From NCBI GenBank assembly GCA_002315825.1, contig DCIC01000003.1:1-9009 (forward strand): DNA of 9,009 nucleotides, read 5' to 3'. The stretch is from Bacteroidales bacterium UBA1736. GTDB lineage: Bacteria > Bacteroidota > Bacteroidia > Bacteroidales > UBA932. Below the pieces are notes generated by a model. That model was not told the DNA's origin, made no database searches, and saw only the letters and a program-made list of their open reading frames with translations. The translations under genes and the position numbers were made by a program. Below are positions 1-6,406 of this stretch, piece by piece (position 1 is the first letter of the stretch; every line of letters begins with the position of its first letter).

Positions 1-114
1 TGCCATATCTTTTTGGCCATATGCAATTCGGCCTGCAAACAAACTACCATTCTGCAGCATAGTTCTGGCCCCGATGATATGGTTCAAAAAGAATACGGTT
101 ATAATTGATTGCAC
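1..114 (-). CDS. Possible 5' end of a further element gene running off the left edge
   Basis: Downstream of the primase a minus-strand frame stays open to the window edge from a GTG at 114 (38 codons) or from an ATG at 60 (20 codons). The ATG-started part reads MLQNGSLFAGRIAYGQKDMA. The pattern G-S-L-F-x-G-x-x-x-Y faintly recalls the extreme N-terminus of Bacteroides relaxases, and a mobilization gene would be expected here, but the stretch is far too short to assign. An equally fair reading is non-coding spacer with a chance open frame. No good ribosome binding site decides the start. Confidence 0.25.
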   Translation of the reverse strand, partial: MQSIITVFFLNHIIGARTMLQNGSLFAGRIAYGQKDMA

Positions 115-133
115 TTATTTCTTACCCATTCCA

Positions 134-1057
134 TTACAACTCTGTGGTAATACGGTGTTTTAGGTAATCGTTCAAATCATTATAATCACAGTATAGATTG
201 CCCATATAATATACTTTTGCACCCAAGACTTGTTTGATTTCTGCAAGTGCATTGTCTCCAGCTTTGTCGTTATCCAGGTAACAGTAAACTCTGGAATAGA
301 CATCCATGAACGGAATTGCCTTCTGTACGATTGATGTGGAATTAAGGACTATACAATCGCATGGGGTGTCCTGTGTGATGACCTTGTCCCCTTTGATAAA
401 TAGTGCCTGATAGGAGAGGAAGTCCATAAAGCCTTCAAATACATAGCAATACTCAGTGCGTTTTTCCTTTTCGACAGAAATGATACTTGGTGCTTTCACC
501 CCATGGCATCCCTTGAAGTATGGATTTCTGATCTCCATACCTCCAAGGATGTTCATGAAGCACAGACCGAAATATTCCTTGCTGTATATGGTGTAATGTA
601 CTTCCTTGCAGTATCTGGTTCCTATGTCAACTGGAATAGACCTGGACATCAGGTAGCTTAGTAGAGCCCTGTGAGTCAAAGGCTCAATTCGAACGTCCCT
701 TATGTCTGATTCATCAGGACGTTTTGGGTTAAGGTAAGACTTCTTTATTAAATTGTCTCCAACAGGAACGCCTGACCCGAATGCATTATACTGATCTTCA
801 AGCCATAGAAGTGCCGAGTGCAAAGTGCAGTTGCCTCTCAGCTCAATTGCCAGGTCGATGATGTTGCCCCCTTTTGAATCGCCAAAGTCACGCCATATGT
901 TCTTTGTGGTTGAAACAGAGAACGAGGCTGTCCTTTCCTGACGGAATGGGGATTTATACAGCCACTGCCTTCCTCCCTTCGTTTTTGCAACGGGATTATG
1001 ACCGAGGTGTGCAAGGAGGTCTGTTATCTTTATCTGTTTAATCTCTTCAATGTTCAT
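134..1057 (-). CDS. Toprim-domain primase of the element (CHC2-like N-terminus without zinc ligands)
   Basis: This 307-residue protein is a DnaG-type primase of the kind carried by Bacteroides mobile elements, expected to lay RNA primers on single-stranded element DNA in the cytoplasm. Residues about 31-75 have the shape of a CHC2 primase finger: SPF at 36-38, an ASFSV stretch at 44-48, and RDFGDSKGGNIIDL at 56-69. The positions where CHC2 fingers carry Cys/His ligands are occupied by other residues. The Toprim domain follows: an acidic EGFMD at 208-212, and LDNDKAGD at 261-268 giving the metal-binding Asp-x-Asp; DLNDY is at 294-298. The length fits small element primases, with no helicase domain of its own; the ATPase gene just upstream could fill that role. 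The ATG at 1057 is the first good start and follows a short palindrome (1066-1079). Family assignment is firm; primase activity is inferred from the family. Confidence 0.85.
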   Translation of the reverse strand: MNIEEIKQIKITDLLAHLGHNPVAKTKGGRQWLYKSPFRQERTASFSVSTTKNIWRDFGDSKGGNIIDLAIELRGNCTLHSALLWLEDQYNAFGSGVPVGDNLIKKSYLNPKRPDESDIRDVRIEPLTHRALLSYLMSRSIPVDIGTRYCKEVHYTIYSKEYFGLCFMNILGGMEIRNPYFKGCHGVKAPSIISVEKEKRTEYCYVFEGFMDFLSYQALFIKGDKVITQDTPCDCIVLNSTSIVQKAIPFMDVYSRVYCYLDNDKAGDNALAEIKQVLGAKVYYMGNLYCDYNDLNDYLKHRITTEL

Positions 1058-1213
1058 GAGAAAATCTTAACTGGTTAAGAGTGGAATATTTATATGATAG
1101 TAGGTACAAATAGAATAGTTCCCTGTACACATGAGGGGTGTCTTAGCATGTGTTTTTGCAACCAGTTTAATGGTTTGATTCACCTATGCACACCCAACTG
1201 GACTAAACCGCTT
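1058..1213. promoter_or_regulatory. Gap between ATPase and primase genes with AACTGG repeats and a start-proximal palindrome
   Basis: This 156-base gap holds no convincing gene. The hexamer AACTGG occurs at 1069-1074, 1162-1167 (reverse orientation) and 1196-1201, with a fourth copy at 1226-1231 inside the end of the ATPase gene. The first lies in the palindrome CTTAACTGGTTAAG at 1066-1079, nine bases before the primase start codon. Inverted repeats ACACATG/CATGTGT (1127-1133 and 1147-1153) and GGGTGT/ACACCC (1136-1141 and 1190-1195) add secondary structure. No clear Bacteroidales promoter was found; the nearest is TCTATTTG with no matching -33 box. This could be an operator for the primase, a binding site for a replication protein, or untranslated spacer in one long operon. 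Confidence 0.4.
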
Positions 1214-2308
1214 TCATAGATTGACAACTGGTGTATAATGGAATGTCCTGTTGTACACGTATCCTTTCCCTTCCTTCTGTACAATCTTGTTCTTGACAAG
1301 GAACTTCAGGAGATTGACATGAACATTTCTTGACCTCTCGAACCCGATACTTGCATATCCGACTCCAAGCCTTTCAAGCATCGGCGTGTAAAGAAGGGGA
1401 ATGGTAGTTTCTCCAAATGCTACATCCAGAGCCTTTCTGTGCAGTTCCTCAGCCATGATCTCATAGTCGAAGTTGCGCTTGCTCTTCTTAGGCTTCAGGT
1501 CGATGCCTTCTGCAATCTCTGGTAGGCCTTCCTCGTTGATCTTGAATGCGAACGGAGTGAACTCCTTGTCTCGGATGAGAGAAGCATGGACTTCACTGAC
1601 GCTTCCGTCGTTCTCATTCTTTGTAATCTGAAGAATGGTCTCAGCCTTGTGGTTCAGTTCGGTTCCGATATGACCTCTGACATTGTCGTCTCCCTTGTTC
1701 AGATGGAGTACGGTGTGGATATGGATGTTGTACTTGCTGGTCCATCTCATCAAGTCGCCAATGACTTCTCCAGATTCTGTTGATGAGTTGATGTCAAACA
1801 GCAGGTCTCTAAGACCGTCAATGACAACAAGACCGACTTCCGGATTACGGGCAAGTGAGTAGTCAATGAACTGCTTCCTCTCGGTGGGGTTTAGCTCACG
1901 GAGCATCAAGAATTTGATCTTGTCATTGTCCTGCTTAGGAGGGTATCCGGCGAGCCTGTTGATTCTCTCTAGGACCTTGTGGCAGTGGTATGAGCTCTGC
2001 TCAGTGTCGAAGTAAAGCACTTTCTGTTTGCCTTCAGGAAAGGATGCCTCATAGTTAAGGATCTTTCTTCCTGTAAGTGCCGATGCCACGATAGCACATA
2101 CATTGAAGGTCTTCTTTGACTTGCCCTTACCTGTGGATGCGCTGAAATTGCCAAGCGTGCTGATGGTTGACTTGTCTATATGAATCACCTCTGGAGGTGT
2201 GGTGTACTGGTCAGTTGCCTTTATGAGGATCTTGTTCCAGATGATGGAGAAGTTGTCTTCCGTTATTCTTGTTTCCATGTCTACTGATTTTTGTTCGTTG
2301 ATTTCCAT
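1214..2308 (-). CDS. RecA/RepA-type ATPase, putative helicase or replication protein
   Basis: The 364-residue product has a RecA-fold ATPase core like the AAA_25/RepA helicases of plasmids and phages. Walker A is ASTGKGKS at 57-64. LYFDTEQSSYH at 98-108 carries the acidic residue typical of this group after strand 2. Walker B is VGLVVIDGL at 158-166. The segment HLNKGDDNVRGHIGTE at 202-217 matches the conserved His/Lys-Gly loop of RepA-like proteins. Residues about 280-355 look like a C-terminal winged helix that could bind DNA. Known relatives form ring helicases or load them; with the primase next door it probably makes a minimal priming/unwinding pair for the element. The first ATG (2308) overlaps the preceding gene by 28 bases. 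An internal ATG at 2278 (residue 11) comes two bases after that gene's stop and is an equally good start. No substrate can be named. Confidence 0.75.
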   Translation of the reverse strand: MEINEQKSVDMETRITEDNFSIIWNKILIKATDQYTTPPEVIHIDKSTISTLGNFSASTGKGKSKKTFNVCAIVASALTGRKILNYEASFPEGKQKVLYFDTEQSSYHCHKVLERINRLAGYPPKQDNDKIKFLMLRELNPTERKQFIDYSLARNPEVGLVVIDGLRDLLFDINSSTESGEVIGDLMRWTSKYNIHIHTVLHLNKGDDNVRGHIGTELNHKAETILQITKNENDGSVSEVHASLIRDKEFTPFAFKINEEGLPEIAEGIDLKPKKSKRNFDYEIMAEELHRKALDVAFGETTIPLLYTPMLERLGVGYASIGFERSRNVHVNLLKFLVKNKIVQKEGKGYVYNRTFHYTPVVNL

Positions 2309-2601
2309 GAGTCAAGGCTGTCCCTGTCAAACAGCATCTTCCTCTTTAGCCTGTGATAGGTTATCTGATTATATTTCGCGAGATAATAGAGCCTGCTGAG
2401 AGGTATGCCCAGATACATGGCTGCGTCTTTGGCCTGTATCATGCCAGTGTAATCTGCGGGCGCTCTGGAAGGTGGGGAAGGTTTTTCTGCTGGTACATGG
2501 CTGGAGCATGTCATTGAATCTACCTTCTCGGAAAGCATCTGAACCTTGAAACACAGGTCCTGGAACTCCTGTCTGCTTATCCTTTTCATGTCACCTGCCA
2601 T
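2281..2601 (-). CDS. Small excisionase-like helix-turn-helix protein (second of two)
   Basis: A protein of about 106 residues with a MerR/excisionase-type DNA-binding domain in its C-terminal half (residues 54-99 from the chosen start): AKDAAMYLGIPLSRLYYLA, then a basic wing with LKRKMLF and a closing DRDSLDSW. The N-terminal 30 residues are helical and are followed by a Pro-rich linker (about 38-48). I chose the ATG at 2601 because AGGAG (2612-2616) lies 10 bases before it; longer (2631) and shorter (2589) starts exist. The gene overlaps the end of the preceding gene by 11 bases, so the two are probably translationally coupled. In related elements such proteins act as recombination directionality factors or operon regulators; which applies here is inference. 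It shares its domain type with the next gene upstream but the two are only distantly alike. Confidence 0.75.
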   Translation of the reverse strand: MAGDMKRISRQEFQDLCFKVQMLSEKVDSMTCSSHVPAEKPSPPSRAPADYTGMIQAKDAAMYLGIPLSRLYYLAKYNQITYHRLKRKMLFDRDSLDSWKSTNKNQ

Positions 2602-3019
2602 TACTGTTCTTCTCCTGCTCTTCCTTTTCAATCTGCTCCTTCAGCTCCTTGTTGCATGGGATCCTGAATCCGCTGAGCCAGTTGTCAAGGTCTTCTTTCG
2701 TGAAGTAGTAGAACTTGCTTGGAGGTGTGAAGAAGGTGATGTCGCCTCTCTTTGCAGCCTCCAGAAGTGTGAACTTGCTCATAGAGACATATGCGGCAGC
2801 CTCATTGGTAGTGAGGTAGGTCTTGCACAGATAGATCTTGTCCTCTATCTCCATAAGATGGCTGGTCAGTTCCTCCAGGTTCTTGAACCGGCTCAAGTAT
2901 CCCTCCACTTTCTTGAACTTTTCCAGGATCTCTGCCAGCTCGCCTTCCTTTTTCAATAGCTCCGGAATCCCGCTGACCTGCTCGATAAGCTTTACGATTT
3001 GCTCTGAATTTAATTCCAT
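2591..3019 (-). CDS. Excisionase-like helix-turn-helix protein with N-terminal coiled coil
   Basis: This 142-residue protein opens the four-gene run toward the primase. Residues 1-63 are rich in Leu, Glu and Lys in a heptad-like pattern that suggests a coiled coil for dimerisation. Residues 68-116 form an excisionase/MerR-type helix-turn-helix (TTNEAAAYVSMSKFTLLEAA, then a wing ending in FTKEDLDNWLSG). The tail (about 123-142) is strongly charged and probably disordered. The ATG at 3019 is the first in frame and lies about 60 bases downstream of the -7 box of a good promoter candidate (3083-3114). Two small proteins of this type between integrase and primase genes resemble the excision genes of CTnDOT and NBU1. 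A role in excision is likely but not shown; an operon repressor is the main alternative. Confidence 0.8.
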   Translation of the reverse strand: MELNSEQIVKLIEQVSGIPELLKKEGELAEILEKFKKVEGYLSRFKNLEELTSHLMEIEDKIYLCKTYLTTNEAAAYVSMSKFTLLEAAKRGDITFFTPPSKFYYFTKEDLDNWLSGFRIPCNKELKEQIEKEEQEKNSNGR

Positions 3020-3045
3020 AAACTGTCATTCTTTAATGGTTACTA

Positions 3046-3083
3046 ATAGAAAAGCCACCCGTAGGCATCGGCTTACGGATGGC
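3046..3083 (-). terminator. Rho-independent terminator after the 241-residue gene
   Basis: On the minus strand a stem forms between 3083-3071 and 3066-3054 (GCCATCCGTAAGC with GCCTACGGGTGGC). It has one G-U pair, one mismatch and a 4-base loop, and is followed directly by TTTTCTATT. This is the best terminator shape in the window. It lies about 80 bases behind the stop codon of the 241-residue gene and before the helix-turn-helix gene. Its first bases coincide with the end of the -7 box of the promoter candidate for the next operon. Confidence 0.65.
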
Positions 3084-3114
3084 AAAGTTATTCCGGGGTC
3101 ATGTCCCTTAGAAA
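3083..3114 (-). promoter_or_regulatory. Bacteroidales-type promoter for the helix-turn-helix/ATPase/primase run
   Basis: The minus strand has TAACTTTG at 3090-3083, a full match to the TAnnTTTG -7 box, with TTTC (one mismatch to TTTG) at 3114-3111 exactly 20 bases upstream. Transcription would start near 3076, inside the 3054-3083 hairpin, so the new transcript could not rebuild the whole stem and would escape that terminator. Confidence 0.5.
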
Positions 3115-3121
3115 GAATCTC

Positions 3122-3156
3122 AGGGATAGCGGGGAGCAATCCCTTTCGTTATCCCT
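3122..3156. repeat. Inverted repeat just behind the stop codon of the 241-residue gene
   Basis: Arms 3122-3131 (AGGGATAGCG) and 3147-3156 (CGTTATCCCT) pair at 9 of 10 positions around a 15-base loop. The repeat starts five bases after the stop codon and has no T run behind it on the minus strand, so it is a weak terminator by itself. It may stabilise the mRNA 3' end, or serve as an operator upstream of the promoter at 3083-3114. Confidence 0.45.
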
Positions 3157-3160
3157 AAAT

Positions 3161-3886
3161 TCAACTGTTTTCGGTTTGAACAGGTGTCAGACTCGCTTGT
3201 TTTATCATTTTGACAAGAGTCTCTATCTTGTTCTTTATCGGGTTGGTACTGCAGTTGATCCTGTCCAGGGACTGGGCTATGTTGTGTGCAGAAAGGGGAG
3301 AGTCAGAGGCGGAACTGTAGATAAGGTTGTTCTTCTCGATGATCTGCTGGTAGTTCCTGCATATGAGACCATAGGAGTCGAGCTGGCTGAAGAAGTAAGC
3401 CAGATGCTGGTTGACCTTTGATTTGAGATGGGGATTCGCCACGGGCATGCATTTATTGAAGAGCAGTTCCATGTCAGAGTCTGTCACCATTGAGGTGAAC
3501 AGCGGGATTGCATTGGCGGCGGCAGTTATTGCTGATATTGTCTGAGGACTGAAATGGCACTGGAAGTCCGACGGAGATTGCGACGGTTCAGGATGGTTCC
3601 TGAGAAGAATGGTTCTCATGCATTCGATGAAATTGTCCCATGAGAGGGGACTGAGGGAGTAGTGCCTTACTACCTGCTCGTATCTCAGAAGGTTCTGGAT
3701 ACGGCCCAGATTGACCTGGTGGTCATTCCTGGATCTGGCATCTGCAGAGTCGACGTGCATCCTTGAATTGATGAAGTCCTGGCTGAATGACTTGTAGTCA
3801 AAGCCGTTTTCGACCACTGCTGTTGTGTACATGCCCATGGCTTCCTGCCAGAGCTTGAACAGGCCTTCCACGCCGGTGTAGGCCAT
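3161..3886 (-). CDS. Element protein of unknown function, about 241 residues
   Basis: I do not recognise this protein. From the first ATG (3886) it has 241 residues, is soluble and mainly helical, and has no signal peptide, membrane segment or catalytic motif. The C-terminal third (about 145-228) alternates helices and polar loops and includes an LSAHNIAQSLDRI stretch (198-210) that would suit a DNA-binding or protein-contact helix. A TTG at 3919 would add 11 residues (LSDDAQRKNAG), and the frame is open up to a stop at 3947. The ATG has AGGA directly against it, too close for ideal spacing. A 13-codon open frame (3909-3950) precedes it. The gene is flanked by terminator-like hairpins on both sides, so it may be a separate transcription unit. 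By position it corresponds to the poorly known genes between integrase and excisionase genes in NBU-like elements, some of which are needed for excision. Confidence 0.65.
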   Translation of the reverse strand: MAYTGVEGLFKLWQEAMGMYTTAVVENGFDYKSFSQDFINSRMHVDSADARSRNDHQVNLGRIQNLLRYEQVVRHYSLSPLSWDNFIECMRTILLRNHPEPSQSPSDFQCHFSPQTISAITAAANAIPLFTSMVTDSDMELLFNKCMPVANPHLKSKVNQHLAYFFSQLDSYGLICRNYQQIIEKNNLIYSSASDSPLSAHNIAQSLDRINCSTNPIKNKIETLVKMIKQASLTPVQTENS

Positions 3887-3985
3887 TCCTGCGTTCTTTC
3901 TCTGAGCGTCATCGCTCAAAAAGAGAGATGAAAGAAACGTTGTTCTTCATAAATTGTAATTGTTTAATTGTTATTATGTAGCAAA

Positions 3986-4009
3986 GCCCTTCCGGTAAAA
4001 TGGAAGGGC
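3986..4009 (-). terminator. Hairpin terminator after the 350-residue gene
   Basis: A perfect 8-bp stem, GCCCTTCC (3986-3993) with GGAAGGGC (4002-4009), encloses an 8-base loop. It starts 15 bases behind the stop codon of the 350-residue gene. On the minus strand only TTT follows before GC, so the U tract is weak, though acceptable for Bacteroidota. It probably separates the integrase/350-residue transcript from the next gene. The TTTG at its 3' side could also serve as a -33 box, but no good -7 box follows. Confidence 0.55.
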
Positions 4010-4024
4010 GATGCCGTTATCTTT

Positions 4025-5077
4025 TCAGTCTGTCTTTTTGCACTTGCTTATGATCCTGTCTATAAGAGGGATGAACTCATATCTCTCCGGATGGACTATA
4101 AGAACATGGCTTTTGGTCTTGAATGTCCCGTGGTTGAGAGTCTCATTGTTCACGGTGAACCATGTCACGGTCATGTTCCAGAGGTTAGCGTTCCTGTCTG
4201 AAAACAGAGCCTTCATGAAATAGGCGAGTGAATAGGCGGATCCGGACCAGTTGATTGGATGCGGAGGTATGTTTACCAGTCCCTGAACTGCAAGGAAAGA
4301 CTCCTCATTCACATTCTTGTCCAGGAACTCGTGTTTCTTGAGAAGCTTGCAGAGGCGTATTGCCTGATCCGGGTTAAGAGGTGACTCCAGGGTCTTTTCA
4401 TGTCCTGCACGAGTCTTTATGGCGCTGTTGAAGTCCACTTCCGGATAGATCTTGGCTACCTTGTATATCTCTCTACCTCTAGTAATAGGTATATCTCCTT
4501 TTGAAAGCCTCTTGTCGCCGACATTCCACTGCTTCTCGAAATGACACCATCTGCTTCTGACCTTGGTACCTTTAATTATATTGACCGCATATGCAATCAG
4601 TTTCAGCTGGTAGATTTTCGTTCCTTTGGCGGGCTGGAACTCCTTGGTCAGCAGTCCGACTCCAACTGCACGACTCAGAAGATCCTCAGTCTGCTTGTCA
4701 CAGAGTTCGTTAATGAGGTATGGATGCTTTCTTCTGTCTTTTTCCAGCTTGATCGCAATCTCTCTCATTGCATCAATGGCATCTGACAGGTCAATCATCA
4801 TCTCCTGTAGCTCTACATCTACAAGACCGTCTGCGAACCTTCGTATCTCCGAGGTCTCCACCATGCACAGTATCTGGTTATATAGGATGGGGTCCTTGTC
4901 CTGGGAGATATATTGTGTGAGGTCCTCTTTGGCCTGCTTCAGGTTGATGTCTACATCTATATCTATTTCAAAAGCGTCCTCGATGTCAGCGATACTCTCA
5001 AGCTTGACTGCCTGGGCAATCTTCTTGGAGATCATGTTTATCAGGGCTATCGCCATTGCCGCTTCGTGTCTTTTCAT
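4025..5077 (-). CDS. Element protein of unknown function, 350 residues, cotranscribed with the integrase
   Basis: Function not recognised. The product is soluble with no membrane segment. Residues 1-115 are mainly helical and acidic (an alternating Asp/Ile run at 36-46). About 128-168 (DLLSRAVGVGLLTKEFQPAK onward) could be a winged helix. A Trp- and basic-rich stretch (175-205, RWCHFEKQW) follows. The C-terminal 75 residues contain NWSGSAYSLAYFMKAL (276-291), which faintly recalls the W-T-G-x-x-x-x-L segment of RteC-type regulators of Bacteroides elements; this is only a motif impression. The ATG at 5077 was chosen because it follows the integrase stop by seven bases; a start at 5185 would overlap the integrase by over 100 bases and add residues with no resemblance to the rest. 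The tight spacing argues for one transcript with the integrase and a role in its control or in excision. Confidence 0.7.
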   Translation of the reverse strand: MKRHEAAMAIALINMISKKIAQAVKLESIADIEDAFEIDIDVDINLKQAKEDLTQYISQDKDPILYNQILCMVETSEIRRFADGLVDVELQEMMIDLSDAIDAMREIAIKLEKDRRKHPYLINELCDKQTEDLLSRAVGVGLLTKEFQPAKGTKIYQLKLIAYAVNIIKGTKVRSRWCHFEKQWNVGDKRLSKGDIPITRGREIYKVAKIYPEVDFNSAIKTRAGHEKTLESPLNPDQAIRLCKLLKKHEFLDKNVNEESFLAVQGLVNIPPHPINWSGSAYSLAYFMKALFSDRNANLWNMTVTWFTVNNETLNHGTFKTKSHVLIVHPERYEFIPLIDRIISKCKKTD

Positions 5078-5084
5078 GGCAGGG

Positions 5085-6254
5085 CTAGTCTTTGAATAGT
5101 TCTGTAAGGACGGAAACGGCAGACTGCTTCTTCTTGTCAAGCACATGTGCGTAGATGGCTGTAGTCTGAAGCTCGCGATGTCCAAGAAGCTTGGACACGG
5201 TGTAGATGTCCGCTCCAGAGTTAAGCAGCATCACGGCGAAGGTGTGTCTGCTGCAGTGGAAGGTGAAGTCCTTTGTGATTCCTGCAGCCATGGCCCAGCG
5301 CCTGAGTTCAAGTGATGTCTCGCTGCTGTACTTGAAGAGCGGGAACACAAGTTCGTGTGACTGTGCATCGCCTCTCTGACCGATGTATTTCTCTGCAGGC
5401 TTTGGAATGTCCAAGTATTCCTGGCCGCCGGTTTTCTTCTGCTTGTATACAAGCCTTGTGTAGCCGTCGAACTTCTGGACCTCGCCCCATGTGAGCTTCA
5501 TGATGTCACTCTTTCTAAGACCGGTGAAACATCCGAACAGGAAAGCCCTCTTCAGTTGCGGATATCTGCACTCGGTTGCTTCAAGGCTCTTCACCTCTTC
5601 TACAGTGAGATACTGGCGCTCTGTATCGGGAACTCTGAAGCCGATGACTGTGTCAGCAGGATTGAAATCAATGATGTGCTCCTTGAAAGCCCTGTTCAGG
5701 CAAGCCTTCAGTTTGTTGAAGTAGGATACCTTGGAGTTTTGCGACAAGCCGTTGAATCCGGACTTGGTCGGTTTGATGCCTTTCTTGTGAGAGTCTTTCT
5801 CTACAGTCTCGAGATACTGCTTGAATCCGATCACCCATTTTGGCGTGATGTCGGCAAATCTCGTGTTCTCGGTGCAGTAGCATTCAAGGTATCTGAGACA
5901 GCTCTTCCAGTTTCCCCAGTTGCCCTGTGAGTCAGGGTTTCCGTGTCTCTCTTCTACCATGTCCCTATAATACTGAAGGAAGAGTGTATTAGGGCCGTCA
6001 TTCTCTCTTTTCTTGGATCCAAAAGCTACCTGTCTTTCCTTTTTTAGACGGTAATCTTCTGCCTTGAGAAGTGTGATTCTGTTCTTTTGCTTTGATTCCC
6101 AGTCTTTTCCGGGCAGAAGCATGAGACCAAGTGACTCGCGCATTCTCTTGCCATCAAGGAAGTAGTCAAGGTACAGGGTGGTATTTCCGCTGTCCATCTT
6201 TCTTTTTCTAAGCTTGACCAACTGGTCATCTGAGGCCATTGTCTTTGTCTTCAT
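5085..6254 (-). CDS. int: Tyrosine recombinase (integrase) of the element
   Basis: A complete 389-residue site-specific recombinase that cuts and rejoins the element ends and the chromosomal target. An N-terminal arm-binding domain spans about 8-75, a helical core-binding domain about 90-200, and the catalytic domain about 213-385. All active-site residues are visible: Arg247 in TGLRKSD, a Lys in QKKTGG (273/274), His333 and Arg336 in HCSRH, His359 in LLGHR, and the nucleophile Tyr368 in AIYAHV. The Arg in the first box is present, unlike IntDOT of CTnDOT, which is known to lack it. Length and domain order fit the Bacteroides mobile-element integrases. The ATG at 6254 is the first in frame (a second lies at 6239), with a strong promoter candidate about 115 bases upstream. 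The gene sits nearest mnmE, so the 3' end of mnmE is its likely target. It looks intact. Confidence 0.95.
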   Translation of the reverse strand: MKTKTMASDDQLVKLRKRKMDSGNTTLYLDYFLDGKRMRESLGLMLLPGKDWESKQKNRITLLKAEDYRLKKERQVAFGSKKRENDGPNTLFLQYYRDMVEERHGNPDSQGNWGNWKSCLRYLECYCTENTRFADITPKWVIGFKQYLETVEKDSHKKGIKPTKSGFNGLSQNSKVSYFNKLKACLNRAFKEHIIDFNPADTVIGFRVPDTERQYLTVEEVKSLEATECRYPQLKRAFLFGCFTGLRKSDIMKLTWGEVQKFDGYTRLVYKQKKTGGQEYLDIPKPAEKYIGQRGDAQSHELVFPLFKYSSETSLELRRWAMAAGITKDFTFHCSRHTFAVMLLNSGADIYTVSKLLGHRELQTTAIYAHVLDKKKQSAVSVLTELFKD

Positions 6255-6367
6255 ACGTCGAAGTAGTTAAATGATTAGTAATACTTTATCGTTATGAAAA
6301 CCGGAACACTGTAATCTGGGGCAGTATTTATTTACAACAAAAAGTCATATAAACCTGATTTTCGGTG

Positions 6368-6399
6368 CAAAAATAGATAAAATTCAGATACATTCCAAA
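6368..6399 (-). promoter_or_regulatory. Bacteroidales-type promoter of the integrase gene
   Basis: The minus strand carries TTTG at 6399-6396 and TATTTTTG at 6375-6368, perfect matches to the -33 (TTTG) and -7 (TAnnTTTG) boxes, with a 20-base spacer. Transcription would start near 6360, giving a leader of about 105 bases before the integrase start. One copy of the 11-bp repeat GGTTACTTTTG (6407-6417) lies eight bases upstream of the -33 box, where a bound protein could influence transcription. Confidence 0.65.
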
Positions 6400-6406
6400 T
6401 TATTGC

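Noticed and set aside
2546..3158. Plus-strand open frames opposite the two helix-turn-helix genes
   Set aside because: They mirror well-supported minus-strand genes and encode hydrophobic or low-complexity products without recognisable domains or start signals.
5078..5185. Extended N-terminus (36 extra residues) of the 350-residue protein
   Set aside because: It would overlap the 3' end of the integrase gene by about 100 bases and the added residues look like an out-of-frame reading; the ATG at 5077 follows the integrase stop cleanly.
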